47,795 nucleotides of DNA from the NCBI GenBank assembly GCA_016183655.1, contig JACPEH010000015.1, positions 1-47,795 on the forward strand, given 5' to 3'. Positions 1 to 15,274 of the stretch are shown here, in pieces (the first letter of the stretch is position 1; every line of letters starts with the position of its first letter). The translations under genes and the position numbers were made by a program. Source of the stretch: Rhodocyclales bacterium. GTDB taxonomy: Bacteria; Pseudomonadota; Gammaproteobacteria; Burkholderiales; Rhodocyclaceae. The notes below the pieces were generated by a model. It was not told the DNA's origin and ran no database searches. It saw only the letters and a list, made by a program, of their open reading frames with translations.

Positions 1-157
1 CGGCGGCTTCCTGTTCCTTCAGCCATTCGTCCTTGTTGTCGAACTGCGGGTGGTAGGCCGCCACCACCTTGTGACCGGCCTTCGCCAGTTCCTGACAGAC
101 GGCGGTACCGATGCCGCCCATGGCGCCGGTGACGAGTGCGACTTTTTGCTGCCTCAT
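1..157 (-). CDS. phaB: Acetoacetyl-CoA reductase (PhaB-like SDR), N-terminal part only
   Basis: Short-chain dehydrogenase whose first 52 residues lie in the window; the rest runs off the left edge. The protein starts MRQQKVALVTGAMGGIG, giving the TGxxxGxG dinucleotide-binding turn at about residues 10-17. The following text, with AYHPQFDNKDEW, matches the PhaB type, which reduces acetoacetyl-CoA to 3-hydroxybutyryl-CoA with NADPH for polyhydroxyalkanoate synthesis. The ATG is preceded on the minus strand by AGGGAG about eight bases upstream, an acceptable ribosome site. A truncated homologue lies just upstream at 331-723. PhaB and FabG are close relatives. The PhaB call rests on the N-terminal wording and on the paralogue, so the exact substrate is an inference. 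Confidence 0.8.
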   Translation of the reverse strand, partial: MRQQKVALVTGAMGGIGTAVCQELAKAGHKVVAAYHPQFDNKDEWLKEQEAA

Positions 158-257
158 TGCTGCTGCTCCCTATGTTGCTGCGGTTGAAGAATTCAGTGCT
201 CCGTCATTCCGCCCCTTCGACTGGTAGTCAGTCATGTTGGAGCGGATAGATAGGTTC

Positions 258-321
258 GTCATTCCGGCGAAAGCCGGAATCCAGAAGGCCCACTGGATTC
301 CGGGTCAAGCCCGGAATGACG
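258..321. repeat. Pair of inverted REP-like palindromes
   Basis: Two copies of a palindromic unit face each other, separated by 8 bases. The left unit (258-284) contains ATTCCGGC-GAAA-GCCGGAAT, an 8-bp stem with a GAAA loop, flanked by GTC and CCAG. The right unit (293-321) is the same in reverse, with an ATTCCGGG/CCCGGAAT stem. A partial third start, GTCATTCCGCC, lies at 203-213. Related units occur at 13244-13272 and several times at 47351-47620. The pair lies in the 173-bp gap between the two SDR genes. The layout resembles REP/BIME elements and the ATTCCC-N8-GGGAAT dRS3 repeats of Neisseria. Confidence 0.85.
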
Positions 322-330
322 GAGGGGTCA

Positions 331-723
331 TCAGTGGCGCCGGTCCTCGCTCGGCAGCCAGACGCGGGTGCGGTAGGCGCCCTCGACCGGCTCGATGCTG
401 ACCACGCGGGCGCGCCGGGCGAGCGTGGCGAGGTTGCGGAAACGGGTCATCTCGGCGTTGTTGACCAGCACCTCGACCGGGCCGACTTCGCGCTCGATGC
501 GGTCGAGCAGCGGATCGAGCTGGCTGCCGTCGGCGTTCTCGTATTCCTCGGAGAGGAACTCGAAGCCGAGCGCGCGCTGCATCGCCAGCCACTCGTCCTT
601 GAAGCGGTAATGCGACGGGCAGCCGGCGATCACGCGCAGGCCGTCGCGGGCGAGCGACTGGCAGATGGCGGCGCCCATGCCGCCCATGGCGCCGGCGACG
701 AAAGCTACTTTCTGTGCGGACAT
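331..723 (-). CDS. Truncated PhaB-like short-chain dehydrogenase (possible pseudogene)
   Basis: 130 codons encode the N-terminal Rossmann half of a PhaB-like SDR. It begins MSAQKVAFVAGAMGGMGAAI, with the nucleotide-binding turn at residues 10-17. It reaches the NNAG-equivalent region near residue 90, where the sequence reads VLVNNAEMTR, so the conserved glycine is replaced by glutamate. PhaB proteins are about 246 residues. The catalytic Ser-Tyr-Lys half is absent, and the last 25 or so residues do not continue the SDR fold recognisably. The ATG has a perfect AGGAGG five bases upstream (729-734), so translation is likely. It could be a decayed tandem duplicate of the gene at 1-157 or a retained short protein. 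Reductase activity is unlikely. Confidence 0.7.
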   Translation of the reverse strand: MSAQKVAFVAGAMGGMGAAICQSLARDGLRVIAGCPSHYRFKDEWLAMQRALGFEFLSEEYENADGSQLDPLLDRIEREVGPVEVLVNNAEMTRFRNLATLARRARVVSIEPVEGAYRTRVWLPSEDRRH

Positions 724-910
724 GTCTTCCTCCTGGGGTGGTGCATCGGTTTGCGTCTTGTCCGCCCGTATCAGCAACCGCCGTGCCTGCGACGAAATGC
801 ATTGATTGAAAAGGGAAATGTTGAATCCATGGACGCCGGTTTCCATCAGGGGAGACAATCGGGTGTCTCTTGTCGTAGACAGAGTCGCATTTGCTGTACG
901 GAATGCCGCG

Positions 911-938
911 GTTGAAATCTGCCGCTTCCCCCCCATCT
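911..938 (+). promoter_or_regulatory. Sigma-32 (RpoH) heat-shock promoter of clpB
   Basis: A -35 element GTTGAAA (911-917) and a -10 element CCCCATCT (931-938) are separated by 13 bases, matching the RpoH consensus CTTGAAA-N(11-16)-CCCCATNT at all but one position. Transcription would begin near 945, about 25 bases before the clpB ATG. This is the expected control for a disaggregase gene. Confidence 0.85.
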
Positions 939-969
939 GCGAGCCAACCCGCTCCCGAGAGGAAACGAA

Positions 970-3541
<2,572 letters not shown>

Positions 3542-3549
<8 letters not shown>

Positions 3550-4339
3550 GGACGGTATTGCCGGCTGGCAGGCATGGCGTCAGGCGCGCGTCGCCAGCCT
3601 GGCGGCGCCCGACAGCTGGCTGGGCCTGACCGGCCTCTACTGGCTGGAACCCGGCGACAACGCGGTCGGTACCGCGGCCGATGCCGCCGTCCCGCTCCCG
3701 GCCGGACCGGTGCGCCTGGGCGTGCTGCGCTGGGCGGACGGTGAGTTGAACTGGCGCCCGGCAGCGGGCGAGCCGCAGCCGTTGCGGACCGACGCCGGCG
3801 GCGCGCCGACCGTGGTCACGGCGGGCGCCACCACCTTCTTCGTGATCGAGCGCGACGGCCGGCTGGCGGTGCGCGTGCGCGATCTCGACTGGGCGGCGAA
3901 GCAGCCGCAGGCTTTTTCCGGGATCGAGACCTTTCCCTACGACCCGGCCTGGTGCATCGAGGCCGAGTGGCGGCCGCTGGCTCAGCCGCAGACGATGGAA
4001 GTGCCGAATGTCAGCGGCGAGCTGAAGCCGGTGCGCGTCGAGTGGCAGGCCGTCTTCCGTGTCGGTGACAGCGAGGTGGCGCTGCTGCCGATGTCCGTGT
4101 CGGATAGCCGCGCGTTTTTCGTCTTCCGCGACGCCACCAGCGGCCGGCAGACCTACGGCGCCGGGCGCTTCCTGAACGCCGCGGCGCCGGCTGGCGGCCG
4201 CATCGTGCTCGACTTCAACCGTGCCTATAACCCGCCCTGCGCCTTTACCGCTTTCGCTACCTGCCCCCTGCCGCCGCCGGAAAACCGGCTGCCTTTTGCC
4301 GTCCCGGCCGGCGAGCTGCGCTACCGTCCTCAGCAGTAA
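3542..4339 (+). CDS. DUF1684 family protein
   Basis: 265-residue soluble protein of the DUF1684 family. The diagnostic C-terminal signature is visible: [11 protein letters not shown], then [13 protein letters not shown], ending in PAGEL. An N-terminal [15 protein letters not shown] stretch is also typical of the family. No enzyme activity is established for this family, and none can be read here. The start is GTG, overlapping the clpB stop by 8 bases. The only nearby ATG is in another frame, so translational coupling to clpB is likely. Co-transcription with clpB suggests, but does not show, a role under heat stress. No signal peptide is seen. Confidence 0.85.
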
Positions 4340-4467
4340 TCTCCGACCTTTGGCTAGGGTGCGGATTTTTGTTGCACCTCGCCCGCAAGATGTGGTCAGA
4401 TGGGTTGAAAGGTGCCAGTTCGTCTCCATGTTCGCAGTGCAGCAACGCAAGGTGAAAGGAGTGGGCC

Positions 4468-4701
4468 ATGAACGTCGTCTATAACAGCGAGCATTTCTCG
4501 ATACTTGCCTATCCGGCGCAGGAAGGCTTCGAGCTGGTCGACAAGGAATCCAGCCGGACCCTGTTCATCCAGGGCGAGGTGGCGTTCCGCTTCCGCCAGG
4601 CGATCGATTCGATCCCCGAGGAAGAGCGCGACGAGGAAACCATCGACGGCTTCATCGAGCACTACTGCTCGGGGGTGGCACGGCCGATCCGCTTCCACTG
4701 A
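4468..4701 (+). CDS. DUF3567 family protein
   Basis: Small 77-residue protein beginning MNVVYNSEHFSIL and containing GFELVDKESSRTLFIQGE, a pattern recognised as DUF3567, a short family of betaproteobacteria with unknown function. It is acidic (EEERDEETIDG) and ends HYCSGVARPIRFH, with no signal peptide or membrane segment. The ATG has AAGGAG with good spacing. It lies 128 bases after the DUF1684 gene and 60 bases before the next small gene. The family call rests on pattern memory. Confidence 0.8.
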   Translation: MNVVYNSEHFSILAYPAQEGFELVDKESSRTLFIQGEVAFRFRQAIDSIPEEERDEETIDGFIEHYCSGVARPIRFH

Positions 4702-4720
4702 GCGGCACCGGGAGATCGGG

Positions 4721-4726
4721 TATAAT
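4721..4726 (+). promoter_or_regulatory. Probable -10 box for the DUF3460 gene
   Basis: A perfect TATAAT hexamer lies 35 bases upstream of the chosen ATG at 4762. No good -35 element is seen 16-18 bases before it, so the assignment is moderate. Confidence 0.5.
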
Positions 4727-4761
4727 CGCCTCCTTTCGGTATGTCGACGGGAGAGTTTGGA

Positions 4762-4962
4762 ATGTTTGGGACGCTGTACGAATCCGATCACACCAAGTGG
4801 ATGCGCGAGATGCTGGCCAAGAACCCGGCCTGGGTGGAAGACCAGAAGGCGGGCCGTGCGATCTGGTGGGACAAGCGGATCGATCTGGACCAGCAGGCAC
4901 GCTATCAGCAGTCGCAGGAAGCGAACAAGTCGTATCCTTACGACGTCAATTTCGATTTCTGA
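4762..4962 (+). CDS. DUF3460 family protein
   Basis: 66-residue soluble protein starting MFGTLYESDHTKWMREML and containing KAGRAIWWDKRIDLDQQ, typical of the short betaproteobacterial DUF3460 family, whose role is unknown. An in-frame ATG lies 21 bases earlier at 4741, but the inner ATG is preferred. It has GGGAGAG about 8 bases upstream, and family members begin near the YES motif. The gene has its own likely -10 box and ends about 50 bases before a strong terminator. Gene reality is well supported by context; function is not known. Confidence 0.82.
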   Translation: MFGTLYESDHTKWMREMLAKNPAWVEDQKAGRAIWWDKRIDLDQQARYQQSQEANKSYPYDVNFDF

Positions 4963-5012
4963 GGATTTCCGGGATTCGGCGCGCCGGCGGTTGCGGCGGC
5001 CAGTGAATAAAG

Positions 5013-5044
5013 AAACGGCAAGGCATCGCGCCTTGCCGTTTTCG
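5013..5044. terminator. Bidirectional rho-independent terminator
   Basis: A perfect 12-bp inverted repeat (AAACGGCAAGGC at 5013-5024, GCCTTGCCGTTT at 5030-5041) has a 5-base loop. It is A-rich on the left and T-rich on the right (TTTTCGTTT), so it can work on both strands. It separates the convergent DUF3460 gene and the minus-strand acetyltransferase gene. Confidence 0.93.
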
Positions 5045-5060
5045 TTTGCGGGGCCGCCCG

Positions 5061-7751
5061 TCAGCCCTGCAGTGGCTTGACCACGCGCTTCACCGCCGCA
5101 TCCTCGGGGTGCGGGTGGATGGTGAAGCCGAGGCTGGTCATCAGCTTGAACATCTTGGTGTTCAAGGCCAGCACGTCGCCGACGACGGCGCGGTAGCCCT
5201 TCATCCGGGCGCAGTCGATCAGCGCCGTCATCAGCTTGCGGCCGATGCCGTGCTTCTGCCAGTCGTCGGCCACCGCCAGCGCGAACTCGACCGACTCGCC
5301 GTCCGGGTTGGTGACGTAGCGCGAGACGCCGATCTGGTGCTCCATGCCGTCCTCGCCCTCGATCGTCGCCACCAGCGCCATCTCGCGGTCGTAGTCGATC
5401 TGCGTGAAGCGCACCAGCATCGGCTGCGTCAGCTCGCGGATGGTGTCCATGAAGCGGTAATACTTGCTCTCGTCGGACATGCGGGCGACGAAATCCTTCT
5501 CCATCTCGGCGTCTTCCGGGCGGATCGGGCGGACGGTGACGATCTGCCCGTCGGGCAGCTGCCATTCCTTGATCAGGTGCACCGGGTAGGGGTGGATCGC
5601 CATGTGCGAGTAACGGTCGCCGGTCGCCGGCGCGTAGTCGATGACGATGCGGGCGTCGGCGGCGATCGCGCCGTTCTCGTCGACGATCAGCGGGTTGAGG
5701 TCGAGCTCCTGCAGCCAGGGCAGTTCGCAGACCATCTCGGAGATGTTCAGCAGCACTTCTTCCAGCGCGTCCGTATCGGCGGCCGGCATGTTGCGGAACT
5801 CGCCGAGCAGTTTCGAGGCGCGCGTCGAGCGGATCAGGTCCTGTGCCAGGAAGCCGTTCAGCGGCGGCAGCGCGACGGCGCGGTCGCTGAAGATCTCGAC
5901 TTCGGTGCCGCCGGCGCCGAAGGTGATGATCGGGCCGAAGATCGGGTCGCGGACGACGCCGAGCATCAGCTCGCGGCCGTGCGGCCGGGCCAGGTAGGGC
6001 TCGATCGAGACGCCGTTGATGCGGGCGCTGGGGTGCTTCTTCTGCACCGTTTCGATGATGTCGTGGTAGGCGTTGCGCACCGCCGGCGCGTTGGTGATGT
6101 TCAGCCGCACGCCGCCGGCGTCGGTCTTGTGGATCAGGTCCGGCGAATCGACCTTCATCGCGATCGGGAAGCCGATCTGCTCGGCGAGCAGCAGCGCCTC
6201 GGTCGGCGTGCGCGCGACCATGGTCTGTGCCACCGGGATGCGGAAGGCGCGCAGGATCGCCTTCGATTCCATCTCCGACAACACCTTGCGCCGCTCGGAC
6301 AACACCGCCTCGATCAGCATCTTGGCGCCTTCCGTCTCCGGCCGCTCCTGGCGGCTGGTCGGCATCGGCGTCTGCAGCAGCAGCTTCTGGTTACGGTAGT
6401 AGGTGGAGATGTGGTAGTACAGCTCGACCGCCGTCTCCGGCATGCGGAAGGCCGGAATGCCGGCATCCTCCAGCATCTTGCGCGCGGCGGAGACCTGCTC
6501 CTCGCCCATCCAGCAGGTCAGCAGCGCCTTGCCGGTCTGCTCGTGCGCCTCGATCACCGCCTTGGCGACTTCCGCCGGCTGCGTCATCGCCTGCGGCGTC
6601 AGCATCACCAGGATGCCGTCCACGTCGGCGTCGGACGCGACCGCGAGGATCGCGTCGCGGTAGCGTTCCGGCGTTGCGTCGCCGACGATGTCGATCGGGT
6701 TCGCGTGCGACCAGGTCGAGGGCAGGCAGGCGTTGAGCTTCTGCACCGTCTCCATGTTCAGCGTGGCGAGCGGGATGTCGAGGTCGCCGGCGCGGTCGGC
6801 GGCCATCGCGCCCGGGCCGCCGCCGTTGGTGATGATCGCCAGGCGCTTGCCGAGCGGCCGGAACTTCGAGGCGAGCGCCTTCGACGCGTAGAACAGCTGG
6901 CCGACGTTCTTCACGCGGACGACGCCGGCACGGCGCACCGCGGCGTCGAACACTGCATCGGAGCCGGCAATCATGCCGGAGTGCGTCTGTACCGCCGCCG
7001 AGCCGGCGGCGTGCCGCCCGGCCTTCAACAGGATGATCGGCTTGATGCGGGCGGCCGAACGCAGTGCGCTCATGAAGCGCCGCGAATTGCGGATGCCTTC
7101 GATGTACAGCAGGATGTAGTGGGTGCGGTTGTCGTAGATCAGGTAGTCGAGGATCTCGCCGAAGTCGACGTCGGCGGTGCTGCCCAGCGAGACGACGCTG
7201 GAGAAGCCGACGCCGTTGGCCTTGGCCCAGTCAAGCACGGCGGCGCACATCGCGCCGGACTGCGAGATCAGCGCCAGGTTGCCGGCATTGGCCGAGACCT
7301 TGGCGAAGGTGGCGTTGAGCCCGAGCGGCGGGCGCAGGATGCCGAGGCAGTTGGGGCCGAGCACGCGCACGCTGTAGCTGCGCGCGATCTCCAGCATCTT
7401 GCGCTCGAGCGCGGCGCCGGCGTGGCCGGCCTCGGCGAAGCCGGCGGTGATCACGATGACGTTCTTGATGCCGCTGCGGCCGCACTGCTCGACGATCGCC
7501 GGCACCGTCTGCGGGCGTGTCGCAATGATTGCCAGCTCGACGCGGGCGCCGATCTCCTCGATCGAGGCATAGGCCTCGACTCCCTGGATCGTCGGGTGCT
7601 TCGGGTTGATCGGGTAGAGGCGGCCCTGATAGCCGGAATCGAGGATGTTCTTGAAGATGATGTTGCCGACCGAATTCTCGCGGTCGGAGGCGCCGATCAC
7701 GGCCACCGATTTCGGTTCGAACAGGCTGGTCAGGTAGTGCTGTTCTAGCAT
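5061..7751 (-). CDS. Acyl-CoA synthetase (ADP-forming)/GNAT protein acetyltransferase, Pat/YfiQ-like
   Basis: 896-residue two-part protein. Residues 1 to about 470 form the CoA-binding, succinyl-CoA-ligase-like half, with VAVIGASDRENSVGN at the N-terminus and THSGMIAG around His257, the usual phosphohistidine position. Residues of about 485-705 are an ATP-grasp domain (PIAMKVDSPDLIHKTDAGGV). Residues of about 725-885 are a GNAT acetyltransferase domain with the acetyl-CoA loop QKHGIGRKLM. This is the architecture of the Pat/YfiQ lysine acetyltransferases, which regulate acyl-CoA synthetases and other metabolic enzymes. His257 is present, so NDP-forming activity cannot be excluded. ATG 7751 is preferred to the adjacent GTG 7754. 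It is a single gene after the bidirectional terminator. Confidence 0.9.
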   Translation of the reverse strand: MLEQHYLTSLFEPKSVAVIGASDRENSVGNIIFKNILDSGYQGRLYPINPKHPTIQGVEAYASIEEIGARVELAIIATRPQTVPAIVEQCGRSGIKNVIVITAGFAEAGHAGAALERKMLEIARSYSVRVLGPNCLGILRPPLGLNATFAKVSANAGNLALISQSGAMCAAVLDWAKANGVGFSSVVSLGSTADVDFGEILDYLIYDNRTHYILLYIEGIRNSRRFMSALRSAARIKPIILLKAGRHAAGSAAVQTHSGMIAGSDAVFDAAVRRAGVVRVKNVGQLFYASKALASKFRPLGKRLAIITNGGGPGAMAADRAGDLDIPLATLNMETVQKLNACLPSTWSHANPIDIVGDATPERYRDAILAVASDADVDGILVMLTPQAMTQPAEVAKAVIEAHEQTGKALLTCWMGEEQVSAARKMLEDAGIPAFRMPETAVELYYHISTYYRNQKLLLQTPMPTSRQERPETEGAKMLIEAVLSERRKVLSEMESKAILRAFRIPVAQTMVARTPTEALLLAEQIGFPIAMKVDSPDLIHKTDAGGVRLNITNAPAVRNAYHDIIETVQKKHPSARINGVSIEPYLARPHGRELMLGVVRDPIFGPIITFGAGGTEVEIFSDRAVALPPLNGFLAQDLIRSTRASKLLGEFRNMPAADTDALEEVLLNISEMVCELPWLQELDLNPLIVDENGAIAADARIVIDYAPATGDRYSHMAIHPYPVHLIKEWQLPDGQIVTVRPIRPEDAEMEKDFVARMSDESKYYRFMDTIRELTQPMLVRFTQIDYDREMALVATIEGEDGMEHQIGVSRYVTNPDGESVEFALAVADDWQKHGIGRKLMTALIDCARMKGYRAVVGDVLALNTKMFKLMTSLGFTIHPHPEDAAVKRVVKPLQG

Positions 7752-8033
7752 CACGGGACACCTTGCAGGTGAAATTGTTATGGGGTTGTGCGTCGCAGCA
7801 ATCTAGCACAATACCCATACAAAATCTCTGCGTATTATCCGCATTTGATTCGAAATTTTTCGCCCATCCGGCGCCTGCTGTATCGCAATTTTCCGGCCGT
7901 TCAACCGCCCGGGGTCGACCGGCCTTCGCGGCCGTTTTCGGCGACGGCGACGTGGGAGATGCATTTGCTTCTTGCCTTGGCGGCGACTCGCGGCAGATCA
8001 TGGCTGGATCGACCATCTGCGGAGCTTCCCGAA

Positions 8034-8576
8034 ATGCTGTCTGAGCCCATCGACCCTTCCCCCTGGGTGCGGCGTTTTGCGCCCCTCATTCCGGCCGGCG
8101 GCGAGGTGCTCGATGTGGCTTGCGGCGGCGGGCGTCACACGCGCCTGCTGGCGGCCCTCGGCCACCATGTCGAGGCGGTGGATCGCGACCCGGCGGCGCT
8201 GGCGCGTCTTTCCGGCGTTGCCGGCGTCACCGTGCGCGTCGCCGACCTGGAGCACGGCGCCTGGCCCTATGCCGGCCGCCGCTTCGCCGGCATCGTCGTC
8301 ACCAATTACCTGCACCGTGCGCTGCTGCCGCTGATCGAGGGGGCGCTGGCCGACAACGCGGTGCTCATCTACGAAACCTTCATGCTCGGCAACGAGCGCT
8401 TCGGGCGGCCGTCCAATCCCGATTTCCTGCTTCGCCCGCAGGAGCTGCTGCAGTTGGCGCAGGCCGCCGGGTTGCGCGTGCTGGCCTACGAGGAAGGCGA
8501 GGTCGCCGAGCCGAAGCCGGCGGTGGTGCAGCGGCTGTGCGCGCTGCGCGGAGAATGGCTGCGTCCGGGGAGCTGA
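8034..8576 (+). CDS. Class I SAM-dependent methyltransferase
   Basis: 180-residue methyltransferase with the SAM-binding motif VLDVACGGGRHT at about residues 25-36, the acidic residue closing strand 2 in AVDRDPAAL, and VVTNYLHR after strand 4. It resembles TehB/Methyltransf_11-type proteins. The substrate is unknown. The open frame extends upstream to 7788, but ATG 8034 is chosen. It has GGAG nine bases before it, and the upstream translation is unlike this family. The 282-bp gap before it (7752-8033) has an A/T-richer part near 7795-7860, probably holding promoters for this gene and for the divergent acetyltransferase gene. I could not assign boxes with confidence. Confidence 0.82.
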   Translation: MLSEPIDPSPWVRRFAPLIPAGGEVLDVACGGGRHTRLLAALGHHVEAVDRDPAALARLSGVAGVTVRVADLEHGAWPYAGRRFAGIVVTNYLHRALLPLIEGALADNAVLIYETFMLGNERFGRPSNPDFLLRPQELLQLAQAAGLRVLAYEEGEVAEPKPAVVQRLCALRGEWLRPGS

Positions 8577-12796
<4,220 letters not shown>

Positions 12797-12801
12797 GGGA
12801 C

Positions 12802-12872
12802 TGGGGGCTAGCGGCCAGGGGCTAGAGGGGAGCGAGGTTTTCGCCGGCCCCGAGTCCCTGCTCCCTAGCCCC
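12802..12872. repeat. GGGGCTAG inverted/direct repeat between eno and ftsB
   Basis: GGGGCTAG occurs directly at 12804-12811 and 12818-12825, and inverted (CTAGCCCC) at 12865-12872. The longer arms 12818-12833 and 12860-12872 (GCTCCCTAGCCCC) pair imperfectly and could form a stem in the mRNA. There is no T tract, so it is not a classical terminator. It occupies nearly the whole gap up to the ftsB start. Confidence 0.65.
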
Positions 12873-12879
12873 TTTCGCC

Positions 12880-13209
12880 ATGCGCTGGCTCACTCTCGGA
12901 CTGGTCGCCCTGCTCGTGCTGCTGCAGTATCCCCTGTGGCTGGGCAAGGGAGGCTGGTTGCGGGTGTGGGATTACGACCGACAGCTGGCCGAGCAGCGGG
13001 ACGCCAACCGTAAGCTCGAAACCCGCAATGGCGGGCTCGACGCCGAAGTCCGCGACCTCAAGCAGGGCTACGAGGCGATCGAGGAGCGGGCCCGCTTCGA
13101 ACTGGGCATGATCAAGCAGGACGAAGTGTTCGTGCAGATTCCCGAGCGTCCGGCCGGCGACAAGCCGGCGAGCGGCGGCGCCTCCCGAGCGGCGGCGCCG
13201 GCGCGCTAG
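12880..13209 (+). CDS. ftsB: Cell division protein FtsB
   Basis: Inner-membrane divisome protein that, with FtsL and FtsQ, activates septal peptidoglycan synthesis. The 109 residues show one N-terminal membrane helix (about 3-21), then [11 protein letters not shown] coiled-coil follows (about 32-75, [19 protein letters not shown]), then the conserved [15 protein letters not shown]. It aligns with the E. coli FtsB start, so ATG 12880 is right, although no Shine-Dalgarno sequence precedes it: the upstream bases are CCCTAGCCCCTTTCGCC. The C-terminal tail is Gly/Ala-rich. The eno-ftsB order is conserved in beta- and gammaproteobacteria. Confidence 0.93.
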   Translation: MRWLTLGLVALLVLLQYPLWLGKGGWLRVWDYDRQLAEQRDANRKLETRNGGLDAEVRDLKQGYEAIEERARFELGMIKQDEVFVQIPERPAGDKPASGGASRAAAPAR

Positions 13210-13243
13210 TAGTCAGGCAACCCGAATCCGGCTGATATAACCT

Positions 13244-13272
13244 CGTCATTCCGGGCTTGGCCCGGAATCCAG
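13244..13272. repeat. Single REP-like palindrome
   Basis: One copy of the GTCATTCC-type unit, with ATTCCGGG-CTTGG-CCCGGAAT as an 8-bp stem and 5-base loop, followed by CCAGG. It lies between the convergent ftsB and macB-like permease genes and may act in 3'-end processing. Confidence 0.8.
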
Positions 13273-13346
13273 GCGCTCGGCTCGTGCGTTGGAGGGGCAG
13301 GCGCTTGCCGATTTTCCCCGATTCCGTTTCCCGGCGGCCAGGGCCA

Positions 13347-14560
<1,214 letters not shown>

Positions 14561-14567
<7 letters not shown>

Positions 14568-15274
14568 GGCAGCACCTCCCGGTGTCGTTGCGTCGGTTCG
14601 TCGGCGACGATCACGCCGTCGCGGAAGCGCACCTGGCGCTGCGCATGGTCGGCGACGTCATGCTCGTGCGTGACCAGCACGATGGTGATGCCCTCGCGGT
14701 TGAGCGACTCGAACAGCGCCATGATCTCCTCGCTGGTGTGGCTGTCGAGGTTGCCGGTCGGCTCGTCGGCGAGGATCAGGCGTGGTTCGTTGATCAGTGC
14801 GCGGGCGATTGCGACGCGCTGCTGCTGGCCGCCGGAGATGCGGTTCGGGAGCGACTTCGCGTACGGTTCGAGACCGACCCTGGCCAGCATGCGCCGCGCC
14901 CGCTCGCGGCGCGTGTGCACGTCGACGCCGGCATAGACCAGCGGCAGCGCGACGTTATCTTCCAGGCTCATGCGCGGCAGCAGATTGAAGCCCTGGAAGA
15001 CGAAGCCGATGGTGCGCCCGCGCAGCGCCGCCAGCTCGTCCGGCGACAGCCGTTCGACGTGGCGGTTGTCGAGAACGTAGTCGCCGCTGCTGGCGCGGTC
15101 GAGGCAGCCGAGGATGTTCATGAAGGTCGACTTGCCCGAGCCGGACGGCCCCATCACCGCGACGAACTCGCCGCGCGCGATGACCAGGTCGACCCCTTTC
15201 AGCGCCGGGAACGGGCCGGCCGCCGTCATGTACGACTTGCACAGGCCGGCGACGCGGATCAGCGCCTCGGCCAT
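14561..15274 (-). CDS. MacB-type ABC transporter ATP-binding protein
   Basis: 237-residue ATPase that powers the MacB-type permease downstream. Walker A GPSGSGKS is at residues 42-49, the Q-loop at [11 protein letters not shown], the ABC signature at [16 protein letters not shown], Walker B at [13 protein letters not shown], and the H-loop at LVTHEHD. The sequence belongs to the LolD/MacB class of mechanotransmission exporters. Its ATG shares one base with the stop of the adaptor gene upstream, and its own end overlaps the permease gene, so the three are translated from one mRNA. The cargo could be a drug, peptide or lipid-like molecule; the sequence does not say which. Confidence 0.93.

Noticed and set aside
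5046..7748. A 900-codon plus-strand open frame opposite the acetyltransferase gene
   Set aside because: Its translation is an Arg/His/Asp/Val/Leu/Gln-rich shadow of a GC-rich gene with no recognisable motif; the minus-strand protein has clear domains.
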